64,000 nt of DNA from Chryseobacterium jejuense (GCF_900100075.1 NZ_FNEG01000001.1:992001-1056000); one strand, 5' to 3'. Shown: positions 18,904 to 27,533, counted from the first letter of the stretch. Translations and numbers: made by a program. Notes: generated by a model from the letters alone, not told the origin.

Positions 18904-18950
18904 ATATTGTGAGCAAAAATATTGTGCACAAAATAAAATGATTATTTTTG
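18904..18950 (+). promoter_or_regulatory. ohrR promoter with tandem 15 bp candidate operators
   Basis: TTG at 18922-18924 is 18 bases from TATTTTTG (18943-18950), a good Bacteroidota promoter. Two direct 15 bp repeats abut at 18904-18918 and 18919-18933 (ATATTGTGAGCAAAA and ATATTGTGCACAAAA, 13 of 15 identical). The second contains the perfect palindrome TTGTGCACAA and covers the -33 element, so it is a likely autoregulatory site for the MarR-type protein encoded directly downstream. Confidence 0.55.
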
Positions 18951-18968
18951 TCCTTTAAAAAATGAACT

Positions 18969-19397
18969 ATGATTGCTCTGTCAGAACATTTATGCTTTAA
19001 GACCTATGCGGTTTCAAGATATATTACGGGCTTATATAAACCTTATCTGGATGAGATTTCATTAACATATCCTCAATATCTGGTCATGCTGGTATTGTGG
19101 GAAAATGGTGAAATGAATATCGGAAAGATAGGAGAACATCTTCATCTGGATAACGGAACACTTACTCCCTTATTAAAAAGGATGGAAAAAAACGGATGGG
19201 TTAACAGAACTCGAAGTTTAGTGGATGAAAGGGTAGTGCTGATTAGTCTTACAAAAGAAGGAAAAGCATTACAAGAGGAAGCTAAGCGTATCCCGGAATC
19301 GGTTCAGGGGTGTTTTCACCTTGATGAAGATAAAAAGCAGCAGTTAATGTCTGGTCTGGATGAAATATTATCAACACAATCTACATCAAAAATATGA
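18969..19397 (+). CDS. ohrR: MarR-family peroxide-sensing regulator, OhrR-like
   Basis: A 142-residue MarR-type winged-helix protein. The N-terminal segment HLCFKTYAVSRYITGLY, with Cys9, matches the reactive cysteine region of OhrR, which senses organic hydroperoxides; the wing motif LVDERVVLISLTKEGK and recognition segment LDNGTLTPLLKRMEKNGW are standard for the family. Usually an ohr peroxidase gene is adjacent, but here the next gene is an NAD(P)-binding protein with a 4-base overlap. The regulator probably represses its own operon until oxidised. Confidence 0.85.
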   Translation: MIALSEHLCFKTYAVSRYITGLYKPYLDEISLTYPQYLVMLVLWENGEMNIGKIGEHLHLDNGTLTPLLKRMEKNGWVNRTRSLVDERVVLISLTKEGKALQEEAKRIPESVQGCFHLDEDKKQQLMSGLDEILSTQSTSKI

Positions 19398-20161
19398 AAA
19401 AAATAGGAATCATTGGATACGGCTGGTTGGGAGCCAGAATTGGGGCATCTATTTCGGATCAATATAAAATATATGCAACTACTACAACCAGTGAAAAAGC
19501 AGATGAACTTAATGCTAAAGGAATCAATGCTGTAGTGGCTAGCTTTCCGGATTACCAGCTCAGTGAACCCTATCCTCAATGGGAAGTTTTGAAAAATCTT
19601 GATGTTTTAATTATTACAATTCCAATCTCAGAAAAAAGCTGTTGTGTAAGCTCTTTATACAATAGAATTCAGAATTTATCATCTTTCATCGGTGATTTTA
19701 AAGGGCAGCTATTTTTGATGAGTTCTACAGGAGTTTATCCGGATGTCTCTAAAGAGTTTAGTGAAGAAGATCTTCCATTTGAAAAAGTTTCAGGTGAAAG
19801 AATGGTGAGAAATAAGTATCCACAGGTAAATATTCTGAGATTGGGCGGCCTCATGGGAGATAACAGGTTTCTTAAAAATTATAACGTAAGTAATTTAGAC
19901 TTTGCTGTTAACCATATTCATTACAAGGATATTGCTGGCATTCTCTTAAAGATGATCGAAAATGGAACGGAAACAAGTTTATATAATGTAACAGCTTTGT
20001 TACATCCATCAAAAGCTCAGGTTATCAATGCTCAGAAAAATATAGAGAATGGGGAAGAGCTGGAAGAAGTAAAGGGTAAGAAAATTTTATCTTCAAAACT
20101 GGTTTCGGAACTGGAGTATGTTTTTGAATATCCTGATCCGAGGAAGTTTCATGAGATTTAA
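19394..20161 (+). CDS. NAD(P)-binding Rossmann-fold protein, YeeZ-like
   Basis: The 255-residue product has an N-terminal dinucleotide-binding motif GIIGYGWLGARIG (a modified GxGxxG) and the sequence LFLMSSTGVYP that matches the catalytic Ser region of atypical extended SDR proteins such as YeeZ. The usual YxxxK is not apparent, as is common in this subgroup. Its ATG overlaps the ohrR stop (ATGA), so the two are translationally coupled and probably peroxide-inducible together. The substrate is unknown. Confidence 0.65.
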   Translation: MKKIGIIGYGWLGARIGASISDQYKIYATTTTSEKADELNAKGINAVVASFPDYQLSEPYPQWEVLKNLDVLIITIPISEKSCCVSSLYNRIQNLSSFIGDFKGQLFLMSSTGVYPDVSKEFSEEDLPFEKVSGERMVRNKYPQVNILRLGGLMGDNRFLKNYNVSNLDFAVNHIHYKDIAGILLKMIENGTETSLYNVTALLHPSKAQVINAQKNIENGEELEEVKGKKILSSKLVSELEYVFEYPDPRKFHEI

Positions 20162-20225
20162 TTTGAACCATTAAGAAAATTAAAAAGATTAGATTTCAAT
20201 AACGATCAAGTAGATCTTTTTAATT

Positions 20226-20432
20226 AAGTTTTGGCTAAAGCCAATGGCGTTTTGATTTTTTTTGAATGGGCTAAAGCCCATTCCTATTGAATTTGATAAA
20301 ATAATACTGTAAGATAATTTTAAACAACATATTAATGCGCTTATTTTTTTTCGTAAAAATATCAATAGAGGCGGGCTTTAGCCCGCCTTTTAAATTCATG
20401 CCTAATCAATCCATTGGCTTTAGCCAAAACTT
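20226..20432. repeat. 207 bp double-palindrome repeat (REPIN or MITE-like), copy A
   Basis: The ends are 22 bp perfect inverted repeats at 20226-20247 and 20411-20432, each containing its own palindrome TTGGCTAAAGCCAA. Inside them lie a second pair of palindromes in mirror position: GGGCTAAAGCCC (about 20268-20279) next to CCTATTGA, and GGCGGGCTTTAGCCCGCC (20370-20387) next to TCAATAG. The whole element therefore folds back on itself. Related single-arm copies occur at 33670-33737 and 33876-33943. No transposase is encoded. Confidence 0.8.
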
Positions 20433-20433
20433 A

Positions 20434-20471
20434 TAAAAAAAGCCTCTGGATTTATTTCCAAAGGCTTTTAT
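20434..20471 (-). terminator. terminator of the nucleoside phosphorylase operon
   Basis: A 12 bp stem with one mismatch (AAAGCCTCTGGA with TCCAAAGGCTTT) and a T run on the reverse strand, 30 bases past the stop codon at 20501. Confidence 0.8.
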
Positions 20472-20500
20472 TCATATAGAAATGGATGGCACCATTTGTT

Positions 20501-21355
20501 TTATTTAATGATTCTGTCAAGAACCCAAGTAATTAGGTTTTTTTCAGAATTATGGTGGTCTTTAGAGAACTCTCCACGTCTTCTGTTGGCTACTACGTTA
20601 TTAACGGTAATAGCTTTGTGACCTAATAATTTTGAGAATGCATAGATGGCAGATGTCTCCATTTCAAAGTTGGTAACACCAAGGTCATTCAATGTTTCAA
20701 GGAATTGATCATCTACAGCTTTTAGACGAAGCTGTCTTCCCTGTGGCGCATAGAAACCTGGGAAAGTAGCTGTATTTCCGTGGTATTTAGCATCTTTGTA
20801 GTATTCGCCCATTTCTTCTGCCCAGTCTGAGAAGTAAAGCATTGGCTTAATCTTTTCGTAAGGGAATCTTTCCATAAAGCTTTTAGAGAACTCATTCTCG
20901 AAACTGTAGTCCTGGTAGAAGTGCATTAAACCATCTAATCCTACTACGTTTTGAGTAACCAGCATATTGTCTACCTCTACATCAGGGTTCACACTTCCAC
21001 AAGTTCCCATACGGAATAATTCAAGAGCTTTGTGCTCAGTTTTGAATTCCTTGTTTTGAAGATCAATATTTACAAGAGCGTCAAGCTCATTCATTACGAT
21101 ATCAATGTTCTCAGTTCCGATACCGGTAGACATTACCGTGATTCTTTCACCACGAAGTGTTCCTGTATGGGTGTAAAACTCTCTTTTATTTTTTTTGATT
21201 TCTACGGTGTCAAAAAACTTTGAAACCTTTGCTACTCTGTCCGGGTCACCCACAAGGATGATTTTATCAGCAATATCTTCGGGTAAAAGATTCAAGTGGT
21301 ATACACTTCCGTCTTCATTCAGAATAAGTTCTGAAGCAGCAAGTTTGTTTAGCAT
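20501..21355 (-). CDS. udp: nucleoside (uridine) phosphorylase
   Basis: A 284-residue member of the PNP/UDP phosphorylase family. Seen motifs: GDPDRVAKV near the N-terminus (phosphate site), GTCGSVNPDV (phosphate and ribose site), and NFEMETSAIYAFSKLLGHKA, where the MET is the ribose-binding signature of uridine phosphorylases. It splits a pyrimidine nucleoside with phosphate for salvage in the cytoplasm. Base specificity cannot be fixed from sequence. A secreted protein gene ends 18 bases upstream, probably in the same transcript. Confidence 0.82.
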   Translation of the reverse strand: MLNKLAASELILNEDGSVYHLNLLPEDIADKIILVGDPDRVAKVSKFFDTVEIKKNKREFYTHTGTLRGERITVMSTGIGTENIDIVMNELDALVNIDLQNKEFKTEHKALELFRMGTCGSVNPDVEVDNMLVTQNVVGLDGLMHFYQDYSFENEFSKSFMERFPYEKIKPMLYFSDWAEEMGEYYKDAKYHGNTATFPGFYAPQGRQLRLKAVDDQFLETLNDLGVTNFEMETSAIYAFSKLLGHKAITVNNVVANRRRGEFSKDHHNSEKNLITWVLDRIIK

Positions 21356-21373
21356 AATTTATATTTTTTGTTT

Positions 21374-21847
21374 TTAATCTATGAAAATTGCTTCTTTATA
21401 AGGTGAAGCCATAAGTTGATAAATAGAATCATATTCTTCAATAATCCTTTTTTGACCACCCATCAGTTCATACACTGTAACAACTGTTTTTTCAATGTCT
21501 TTGGGATCCTTTCTTTGTGAGGTAATCTCATAAAAATGATTGTCTTTTTTAAGCACCGAGATTAATTCTTCTTTGGTCGAATTATTGGAAGCCATCATTC
21601 CTGGGAAATCTATGACAATGTCTTTAAGTTCTGTATAAGTTTTATAAGGTTTGGTTACTCCATTGGAATATACATAAACATTGGGAACAGGTTTATCCTT
21701 TTCAAGACGTACTAAATAGTAATCATTTCCCTTTTTCTCTGCATATACAGCCATTTCCTGCTGTTTTTCTGCCTGCTTTTTCTTCTGTGAAAATGCAGTA
21801 AGCGAAAGGAAACTTGTTGCAACAGCAAATAATAGTTTTGTTTTCAT
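21374..21847 (-). CDS. exported protein of unknown function
   Basis: A 157-residue product with a clear signal peptide (MKTKLLFAVATSFLSLTAFSQ), followed by a basic KKKQAEKQQE linker and a mixed alpha/beta domain without cysteines. I recognise no family. Features that may help: a repeated YVYSNGVTKPYKTYTEL stretch and a C-terminal ASPYKEAIFID. Likely periplasmic; no lipobox or sorting domain. First gene of an operon with the nucleoside phosphorylase. Confidence 0.6.
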   Translation of the reverse strand: MKTKLLFAVATSFLSLTAFSQKKKQAEKQQEMAVYAEKKGNDYYLVRLEKDKPVPNVYVYSNGVTKPYKTYTELKDIVIDFPGMMASNNSTKEELISVLKKDNHFYEITSQRKDPKDIEKTVVTVYELMGGQKRIIEEYDSIYQLMASPYKEAIFID

Positions 21848-22075
21848 ATTCCTATTTTAGTTTTGATGTGTTGAATTTAATTAAAAAAATCCTCTCCCAA
21901 TAACCTCTCGACATTATTTTACCGGTATTTTAGAATAAACCGCTCTTAAAGAATAATGAATCTGATTTCGGGGTTTAAAATTAGTGAAAAATATTGTATC
22001 AAAAATATAAACATTATTTAATCTGCTATTAAAATTGAGATAACATCAGATGAATAGCTTTGCCGCTAAAAATTA

Positions 22076-23905
22076 ATGAGATCTTATCCACTGCTTTTTA
22101 TCGTCCTTTTAATAGGAATTGCAGTCATGTCTTTTAAGCCTGTTTACAAAGGAAAAGAAAGCGAAAATACATTTGTTAATAAAGGGTTATCTGATTTTAA
22201 AAGTAAGCTTGAACAGCTGAAATCGGATGTCCGTAAGTTCTCTGAAGATCGTATTTCTCTTGAAGAATTGCAGACATCATTAAAAAACACAAGAAATTCA
22301 TTTAAAGAAATTGAGTTCTATATTGCCTATCATTATCCCGAATTCACCAAAACTCATCTGAATGCGGCTCCTTTGTTTCATATTGAGGCCGCAGGAACAT
22401 CAGCCTATACACTTCCTCCTGAAGGATTGCAGGTATTGGATGAACTGATATTTTCCGAAGAAGCAGGAGCTGAAAAAGAAAAGATTAAGACAATTACTGA
22501 TTTTTTATACAACAGCTATTCCGGTTTCTATCTGAGTGCCATGAAAAACGGGATGAGTAAAGGGAATAATAAAACATTGCCTTTACGTATAGAATTAATC
22601 AGGATCTATTCACTGGGAGTAACAGGTTTCGACACTCCAGGTTCTCTGAATATTTCTGAAGAAGCCGGCCATTCATTTTCAGGAATGCAAAAATATATCA
22701 ATGATGATCCTTACTTTAAAAACTATAATACCCAAAAAGCAGATCATACCTTAACGGAAGCCATTAGCTATCTTTCAAAGAATAAAGATTTTGAAACCTT
22801 TGACAGAATTGAGTTTTATAAGAAATATATTCAACCACTGTATGAAGAATTAGGGAGTTGGGACGGCAGATCTGATGATCTGAAAGAATTCTCAGGCTGG
22901 AATGTCAGCAATAAAAACCTTTTCAGTAGTGATTTTTTAGATCCTTATTTTTATACATTACTGAAATCTTCAGAAGACAATCCGGATCTTCGAAATCTTG
23001 GAAAATCAATTTTCTATGACCAGAATGTAAGTGGTAACGGAAAAATGAGCTGTGCAACCTGCCACCTTCAGGAGAATGCTTTTACAGATCTTAAAGCTAA
23101 GTCACCAAGTAATGTGGAAGGAAAAACCGTGTTGAGGAATTCACCTTCTTTATATAATGCGGTTTTTGCAAAAAGATTTTTCTATGATTTACGTGCTTTT
23201 TACCTTGAACAGCAGGCTGAACATGTAATTTATAATGAAGATGAGTTCAATACAAGCTACGAAAGCATCATTCAGAAGTTAAAAACAAAACCTGAATATA
23301 AAAAAGCATTCCGTGCTGCTTTTAAAGATGGGAAAATCAATAAAGAAAATTTTTCAAAGGCATTAAGTTCTTATGTTGCCTCCTTATATTCTTTTGACAG
23401 TGATTTCGATCGTTTCATGAGAAATGAAAAAAACGTTTCTGAAGAGGTGAAAAAAGGATTCAACCTGTTCATGGGAAAAGCCAATTGTGCAACCTGTCAT
23501 TTTGCTCCTCATTTTTCAGGGTTGGTACCACCGTTTTTTAATGAAAATGAGTCTGAAGTTTTGGGGATCACTACAAAACCAATACAACAGCTTCCTCTAG
23601 AACTTGATCAGGACCTTGGAAGAGGAAACAGCCTGGTGAAAAAAGAAAAATCATGGATCTATGATTATTCATTCAAAACCGTTACCGTAAGAAATATTGC
23701 CCTTACAAAACCTTATTTTCATAATGGTGCGTTCAATACTTTAGAAGAAGTTCTTGATTTCTATAATGAAGGTGGAGGAGAAGGGTTAGGAGTAAAGATG
23801 AAAAACCAGACGCTAGCAGCCGATAAATTAAACCTTACACAAACAGAGATGAATCAGATTATTGCCTTTCTGAATGCCCTTACTGATGTGAGTAAAGCGA
23901 AGTAG
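22076..23905 (+). CDS. di-haem cytochrome c peroxidase with long N-terminal domain
   Basis: A 609-residue exported protein with a hydrophobic N-terminus (PLLFIVLLIGIAVMSF). The C-terminal half is a MauG/CcpA-type peroxidase with two haem c motifs, CATCH at residues 326-330 and at 471-475, and the conserved segments LRNSPSLYNAVF and VRNIALTKPYFHNGA. The family reduces hydrogen peroxide or modifies proteins in the periplasm. The first 290 residues are an extra mostly helical region, twice the usual family length (about 330), with the pattern of imelysin-like helices (HIEAAGTSAYTLPPEG, NSYSGFY), but I cannot name it. Heptad repeats start three bases after the stop. Confidence 0.82.
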   Translation: MRSYPLLFIVLLIGIAVMSFKPVYKGKESENTFVNKGLSDFKSKLEQLKSDVRKFSEDRISLEELQTSLKNTRNSFKEIEFYIAYHYPEFTKTHLNAAPLFHIEAAGTSAYTLPPEGLQVLDELIFSEEAGAEKEKIKTITDFLYNSYSGFYLSAMKNGMSKGNNKTLPLRIELIRIYSLGVTGFDTPGSLNISEEAGHSFSGMQKYINDDPYFKNYNTQKADHTLTEAISYLSKNKDFETFDRIEFYKKYIQPLYEELGSWDGRSDDLKEFSGWNVSNKNLFSSDFLDPYFYTLLKSSEDNPDLRNLGKSIFYDQNVSGNGKMSCATCHLQENAFTDLKAKSPSNVEGKTVLRNSPSLYNAVFAKRFFYDLRAFYLEQQAEHVIYNEDEFNTSYESIIQKLKTKPEYKKAFRAAFKDGKINKENFSKALSSYVASLYSFDSDFDRFMRNEKNVSEEVKKGFNLFMGKANCATCHFAPHFSGLVPPFFNENESEVLGITTKPIQQLPLELDQDLGRGNSLVKKEKSWIYDYSFKTVTVRNIALTKPYFHNGAFNTLEEVLDFYNEGGGEGLGVKMKNQTLAADKLNLTQTEMNQIIAFLNALTDVSKAK

Positions 23906-23907
23906 GT

Positions 23908-24187
23908 GAGATTCGTGGTGCGAGATGCGGGTTCGTGTAAAGTTGAGGTTATAGATATAATTTCCTTCAAATAATTAATTAGAGGTTTGAGTCATTGATG
24001 AGTGAGAATAATTCTTACTACTATAAATGACTCAAACCTCTTGTCATACATTCATATCACTGTGTTTATACGCTAACCAGGTCTATGTACTTTAAAACCT
24101 TCTACTCAATATCTCCAATACTCATACTCCGCACCACGCACCACGCACCACGCATCTCGAACCTCGAACCTCGAACCTCGAACCTCG
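23908..24187. repeat. inverted heptad word array, locus I
   Basis: Left arm (23908-23935): four consecutive 7 bp words GAGATTC, GTGGTGC, GAGATGC, GGGTTCG. Right arm (24131-24186): eight words in exact register, GCACCAC three times, GCATCTC once, GAACCTC four times. GTGGTGC and GAGATGC are exact reverse complements of GCACCAC and GCATCTC. Between the arms is a separate hairpin (23981-24041). Confidence 0.8.
23981..24041. repeat. 16 bp perfect hairpin inside locus I
   Basis: AGAGGTTTGAGTCATT at 23981-23996 pairs perfectly with 24026-24041; the 29-base loop holds a further near-palindrome (GTGAGAATAATTCTTAC). It could end transcription of the peroxidase gene, although no T run follows. Confidence 0.75.
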
Positions 24188-24292
24188 GCAATTTAACAGA
24201 AACTTAATCCCCTTAACATTAGGTTTTAAATTAATTAATATTCTCCCGTCTATATTTAAAATCCTATTAACAGAATGGTCGTCTTTAAAAAA

Positions 24293-24300
24293 TAGTTTTG
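24293..24300 (+). promoter_or_regulatory. -7 promoter element of the PhoX-like gene
   Basis: TAGTTTTG followed by CA matches TAnnTTTG, 26 bases before the start codon. Confidence 0.5.
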
Positions 24301-24326
24301 CAAGGTCTAATAAATCAAACTTAAAA

Positions 24327-26489
24327 ATGAAGAAAAAACTACTAACAATTGGGGCGTTAGCTCTGCTTGCTGGATCTACCATTCAGGCACAGACCACTAT
24401 TTTTGATAAAGGAACATCCTGGAGTTACAAGGACCTTGATCAGGCTCAGCCTGATGTATGGAAAACACAAAACTATGATATCTCTTCCTGGCCTGTTGGT
24501 AATGCACCATTAGGATATGGTGATCCTGTTACTACAACTATCCATGCTGGAGCTACCGGCTTAATTACAGCTTATTTTGCTAAGGATTTTACAGTAAACT
24601 TATCTGCACTTACCAATAATATGGAACTTGGGGTAATGAGAGATGATGGTATTGTAGTTTATCTTAACGGTGAAGAAGTAGTAAGAGATAATATGCCTGC
24701 AGGTGCCATTACATTCAATACCTTATCCAGTGCAACAGTTGATGGTGCTGCTGAAAATGTGTATAATATTTTTTCTATTCCAAAATCAAAATTTATCAAC
24801 GGAGTTAACAGGATTTCTGTTGAATTACATAACAGAAGTGCAACCAGTTCAGATATTAGAATTGATGCGTATCTGAAAACTACAGGTACTACCACTCCTA
24901 CACCAGTTGTATGTAACGGAGCACACATTAGCTGTTTTACCTCTATTGTTCCTACAGCACAAACCAATAAACTTATTATTCCCGGAGAGCACAAATATCA
25001 GCTTATTTTAAAAGAAGGAGATAGCTATACAGAAGGCGGAGGTATGGTAGGTGGTCAGAACGACTTTACAGCGTATGTGGGTAAATCAGGAAGCAGTACA
25101 AACGGTTACCTTTCAGTAAACCACGAAACCAATCCGGGTGGGGTTACTATGGCAGAGGTTAATTATAATTCTTCTACAAAACTTTGGCAGTTAACAAGAT
25201 CAAGAGCAGTAAATTTTTCAGATCCTGGTTTAGTACAAACAATCAGAAACTGTTCAGGAGGAATTACTCCTTGGGGTACAGTAGTAACAGCGGAAGAATC
25301 TGTAACTGCTAATGATACAAACGGAGACGGATACAAAGATTACGGATGGCTTGTAGAAATTGACCCTGCAACAGCTCAGGTTATTTCTAAAAATGCAGAC
25401 GGTTCTAAAGGGAAACTTTGGCAGATGGGAATCATGAACCATGAAAATGTGGTTATCAATAACGCTGGAACTATTGCATATTATGGAGAAGATGGAGGAA
25501 CTCACATGGTATATAAATATGTGATGGATACGCCAAATGATCTTTCTTCTGGAAACCTTTATGTATTGAAGTTAGATCAAGGATTAACAGCAGCAGGAGA
25601 TCCGGCAGGAACTACAGCAACATGGGTTCAGGTACCTAATAAAACTAAGGCCGATCAGAACAATACAGCATCACTTGCTCAGTCTTTAGGAACTAGATTT
25701 AATGGAGTTGAAGACGTAGATATCAGTCCTTTGGATGGGAAAATTTACTTCACAGCAAAAGGATTGGATAAAGTTTACCGTTTACAGGATAACGGAACAA
25801 CAGCTTCTCAGGTAGAAACATTTGTTGGAGGTGCTAATTCTGTATATTCTTTCGAAACAACACAGGGAACAAAATCTGAAGCTTGGGGTGATGGAAATGA
25901 TAACCTTACCTTTGACGAACTTGGAAACCTTTGGGTACTTCAGGATGGTGGTAAAAACTATATCTGGGTAATTGCTCCGGATCATACACAGGCCAATCCG
26001 AAAGTAAGGCTGTTTGCTTCTATGCCGGCAGGATCTGAACCAACAGGATTAACTTTCACACCTGACCATAAATTCGGTTTCTTCTCTGTTCAGCATCCGG
26101 ATTCTACCATTTCTACAGATGTTGATGCTACAGGAAACACAATTGACTATAGAGGGAAATCTGCTACAGTAGTTATTGCACTTAAAGGAAATCTGGGAAC
26201 ACAAGGATCTTTAGGAACTATTGAAAATAAAGCTACTGAAAATACAGTAACCGTAGCTCCAAATCCTACTTCAGGAATTGTGAAGATCAATTCACCAAAA
26301 GGCTTAAAAGATATTTCGGTAACCGCTTATAGCATGGATGGAAAAATTGTTTATACAAAGAAGTTCAATGGAACTAATAAATCATTAGATCTTGACTTTA
26401 CACAGCAATTAGAAGGATCCCGAGTTTTGATTCTGAATGTTGAAGCAGAAGGAGGTTTCCAGCAGACAGTGAAACTTTTAAAGAAATAA
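24327..26489 (+). CDS. secreted PhoX-like (DUF839) protein with T9SS sorting domain
   Basis: A 720-residue protein: signal peptide (to STIQAQ), an N-terminal beta-sandwich of jelly-roll type (about 22-190, with GVMRDDGIVVYLNGEEV), a PhoX/DUF839 beta-propeller core (about 205-635) and a type A sorting domain (about 640-720, NPTSGIVKINSPKGLKDISV). Core motifs seen are WGTVVTAEES, NHENVVI, YYGEDGG and DELGNLWVLQDGG, which supply calcium and iron ligands in PhoX alkaline phosphatases. It is probably a surface or released phosphatase for organic phosphate. Activity is inferred; DUF839 proteins also include non-enzymes. Confidence 0.82.
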   Translation: MKKKLLTIGALALLAGSTIQAQTTIFDKGTSWSYKDLDQAQPDVWKTQNYDISSWPVGNAPLGYGDPVTTTIHAGATGLITAYFAKDFTVNLSALTNNMELGVMRDDGIVVYLNGEEVVRDNMPAGAITFNTLSSATVDGAAENVYNIFSIPKSKFINGVNRISVELHNRSATSSDIRIDAYLKTTGTTTPTPVVCNGAHISCFTSIVPTAQTNKLIIPGEHKYQLILKEGDSYTEGGGMVGGQNDFTAYVGKSGSSTNGYLSVNHETNPGGVTMAEVNYNSSTKLWQLTRSRAVNFSDPGLVQTIRNCSGGITPWGTVVTAEESVTANDTNGDGYKDYGWLVEIDPATAQVISKNADGSKGKLWQMGIMNHENVVINNAGTIAYYGEDGGTHMVYKYVMDTPNDLSSGNLYVLKLDQGLTAAGDPAGTTATWVQVPNKTKADQNNTASLAQSLGTRFNGVEDVDISPLDGKIYFTAKGLDKVYRLQDNGTTASQVETFVGGANSVYSFETTQGTKSEAWGDGNDNLTFDELGNLWVLQDGGKNYIWVIAPDHTQANPKVRLFASMPAGSEPTGLTFTPDHKFGFFSVQHPDSTISTDVDATGNTIDYRGKSATVVIALKGNLGTQGSLGTIENKATENTVTVAPNPTSGIVKINSPKGLKDISVTAYSMDGKIVYTKKFNGTNKSLDLDFTQQLEGSRVLILNVEAEGGFQQTVKLLKK

Positions 26490-26503
26490 ATTATTTATAA
26501 TTC

Positions 26504-26541
26504 TGTCTGTCGGTAACTTTTGTTGCTGGCAGACATTTTCT
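26504..26541 (+). terminator. possible terminator of the PhoX-like gene
   Basis: TGTCTGTCGGTAAC pairs with TTGCTGGCAGACA through mostly Watson-Crick and a few G-T pairs, followed by TTTTCTGTTT. Confidence 0.5.
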
Positions 26542-26631
26542 GTTTATGAAATCACTATGATTTGCAAACACAAACATAGATTAAGAGCATGCAATTGCAT
26601 ATGACCTTTAAAAAACGATAAACATTTTCAT

Positions 26632-27531
26632 ATGAAAAAGCTTTTCTTACTTATTTCGATTTTGTCACTTTCTCAGGTTAACGCTCAGATTGATCCTGTT
26701 AAATATCCCACTTTTACTAATATTGAAGACGCTTTGAACAATGAAAAAGCTGTTTACAGTATGAGCTTCAGAGAAAAAGGATTGTTCAACCTTCCTCCTC
26801 AGATTGTAAAACTGGATTCCCTGTTCTTTTTAAATATAATGGCGAATAAGTTCGAGAAAATGGATCAGGCTCTATTTAAGCTAAAAGAACTGGAATTTTT
26901 GAATGTGAACGAAAACAGCATCAAATACATTCCCGATGAAATCAGTCAACTAAAAAAACTGACAACATTCTCTATGAATCTGAACAGCCTCACAAGCATC
27001 AATCCGAATGTTGGAAAGCTTCAGAACCTTAAGGCAGTTCATTTTGATGCTAATAATCTTAATACCTTTCCTGAAGCTCTAATGGAAATTCCAGCTTTAG
27101 AAGAAATAAATTTACAGGGAAATCAGATTAGTTTTATTACTGATCGATTGTATCAAATCAAAAATCTAAAATTTTTAAATCTGGCTAATAATCAGATCAA
27201 TGACATGGGGACTCTGTCATTTCCAAAAAAAATAAAATATCTTGAATTACAGCAGAATGCAATTATCAGGCTTCCGGAAAATCTTTTTAAAGCTCAGGAA
27301 CTTGAATTTCTGAATATAAGTGACAATAATATCACAGAGATTTCACCCGGAATAAAAGGATTAAAGAGTATTGTCAGTATGAATCTTGCCAATAATAATC
27401 TAAAAGATATTCCTGTAGAAATCAGCCAGCTTAAAAAGCTGAAAACTCTGATTCTTATAGGAAATCCTATCGAAAAATCTAAAATTGAAAAATTAAAAGC
27501 GATGTTGCCGGAAGCCCAGGTCTATTTCTAG
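26632..27531 (+). CDS. exported leucine-rich repeat protein
   Basis: A 299-residue protein with a signal peptide (to QVNAQ) and about nine leucine-rich repeats of 22-23 residues, of the form LxxLxLxxNxIxxIPxxIxxL (for example NVNENSIKYIPDEISQL and MNLANNNLKDIPVEISQL). These occupy nearly the whole mature protein. LRR solenoids bind proteins; this one is probably periplasmic or surface-exposed with no enzymatic domain and no sorting signal. It is convergent with a SUI1 gene, with only two bases between stop codons. Confidence 0.82.
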   Translation: MKKLFLLISILSLSQVNAQIDPVKYPTFTNIEDALNNEKAVYSMSFREKGLFNLPPQIVKLDSLFFLNIMANKFEKMDQALFKLKELEFLNVNENSIKYIPDEISQLKKLTTFSMNLNSLTSINPNVGKLQNLKAVHFDANNLNTFPEALMEIPALEEINLQGNQISFITDRLYQIKNLKFLNLANNQINDMGTLSFPKKIKYLELQQNAIIRLPENLFKAQELEFLNISDNNITEISPGIKGLKSIVSMNLANNNLKDIPVEISQLKKLKTLILIGNPIEKSKIEKLKAMLPEAQVYF

Positions 27532-27533
27532 AC

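Noticed and set aside
24122..24382. 86-codon reverse frame across the heptad array and PhoX start
   Set aside because: It translates the repeat words (RGSRFEVRGSRCVVRGAW) and is a by-product of the array.
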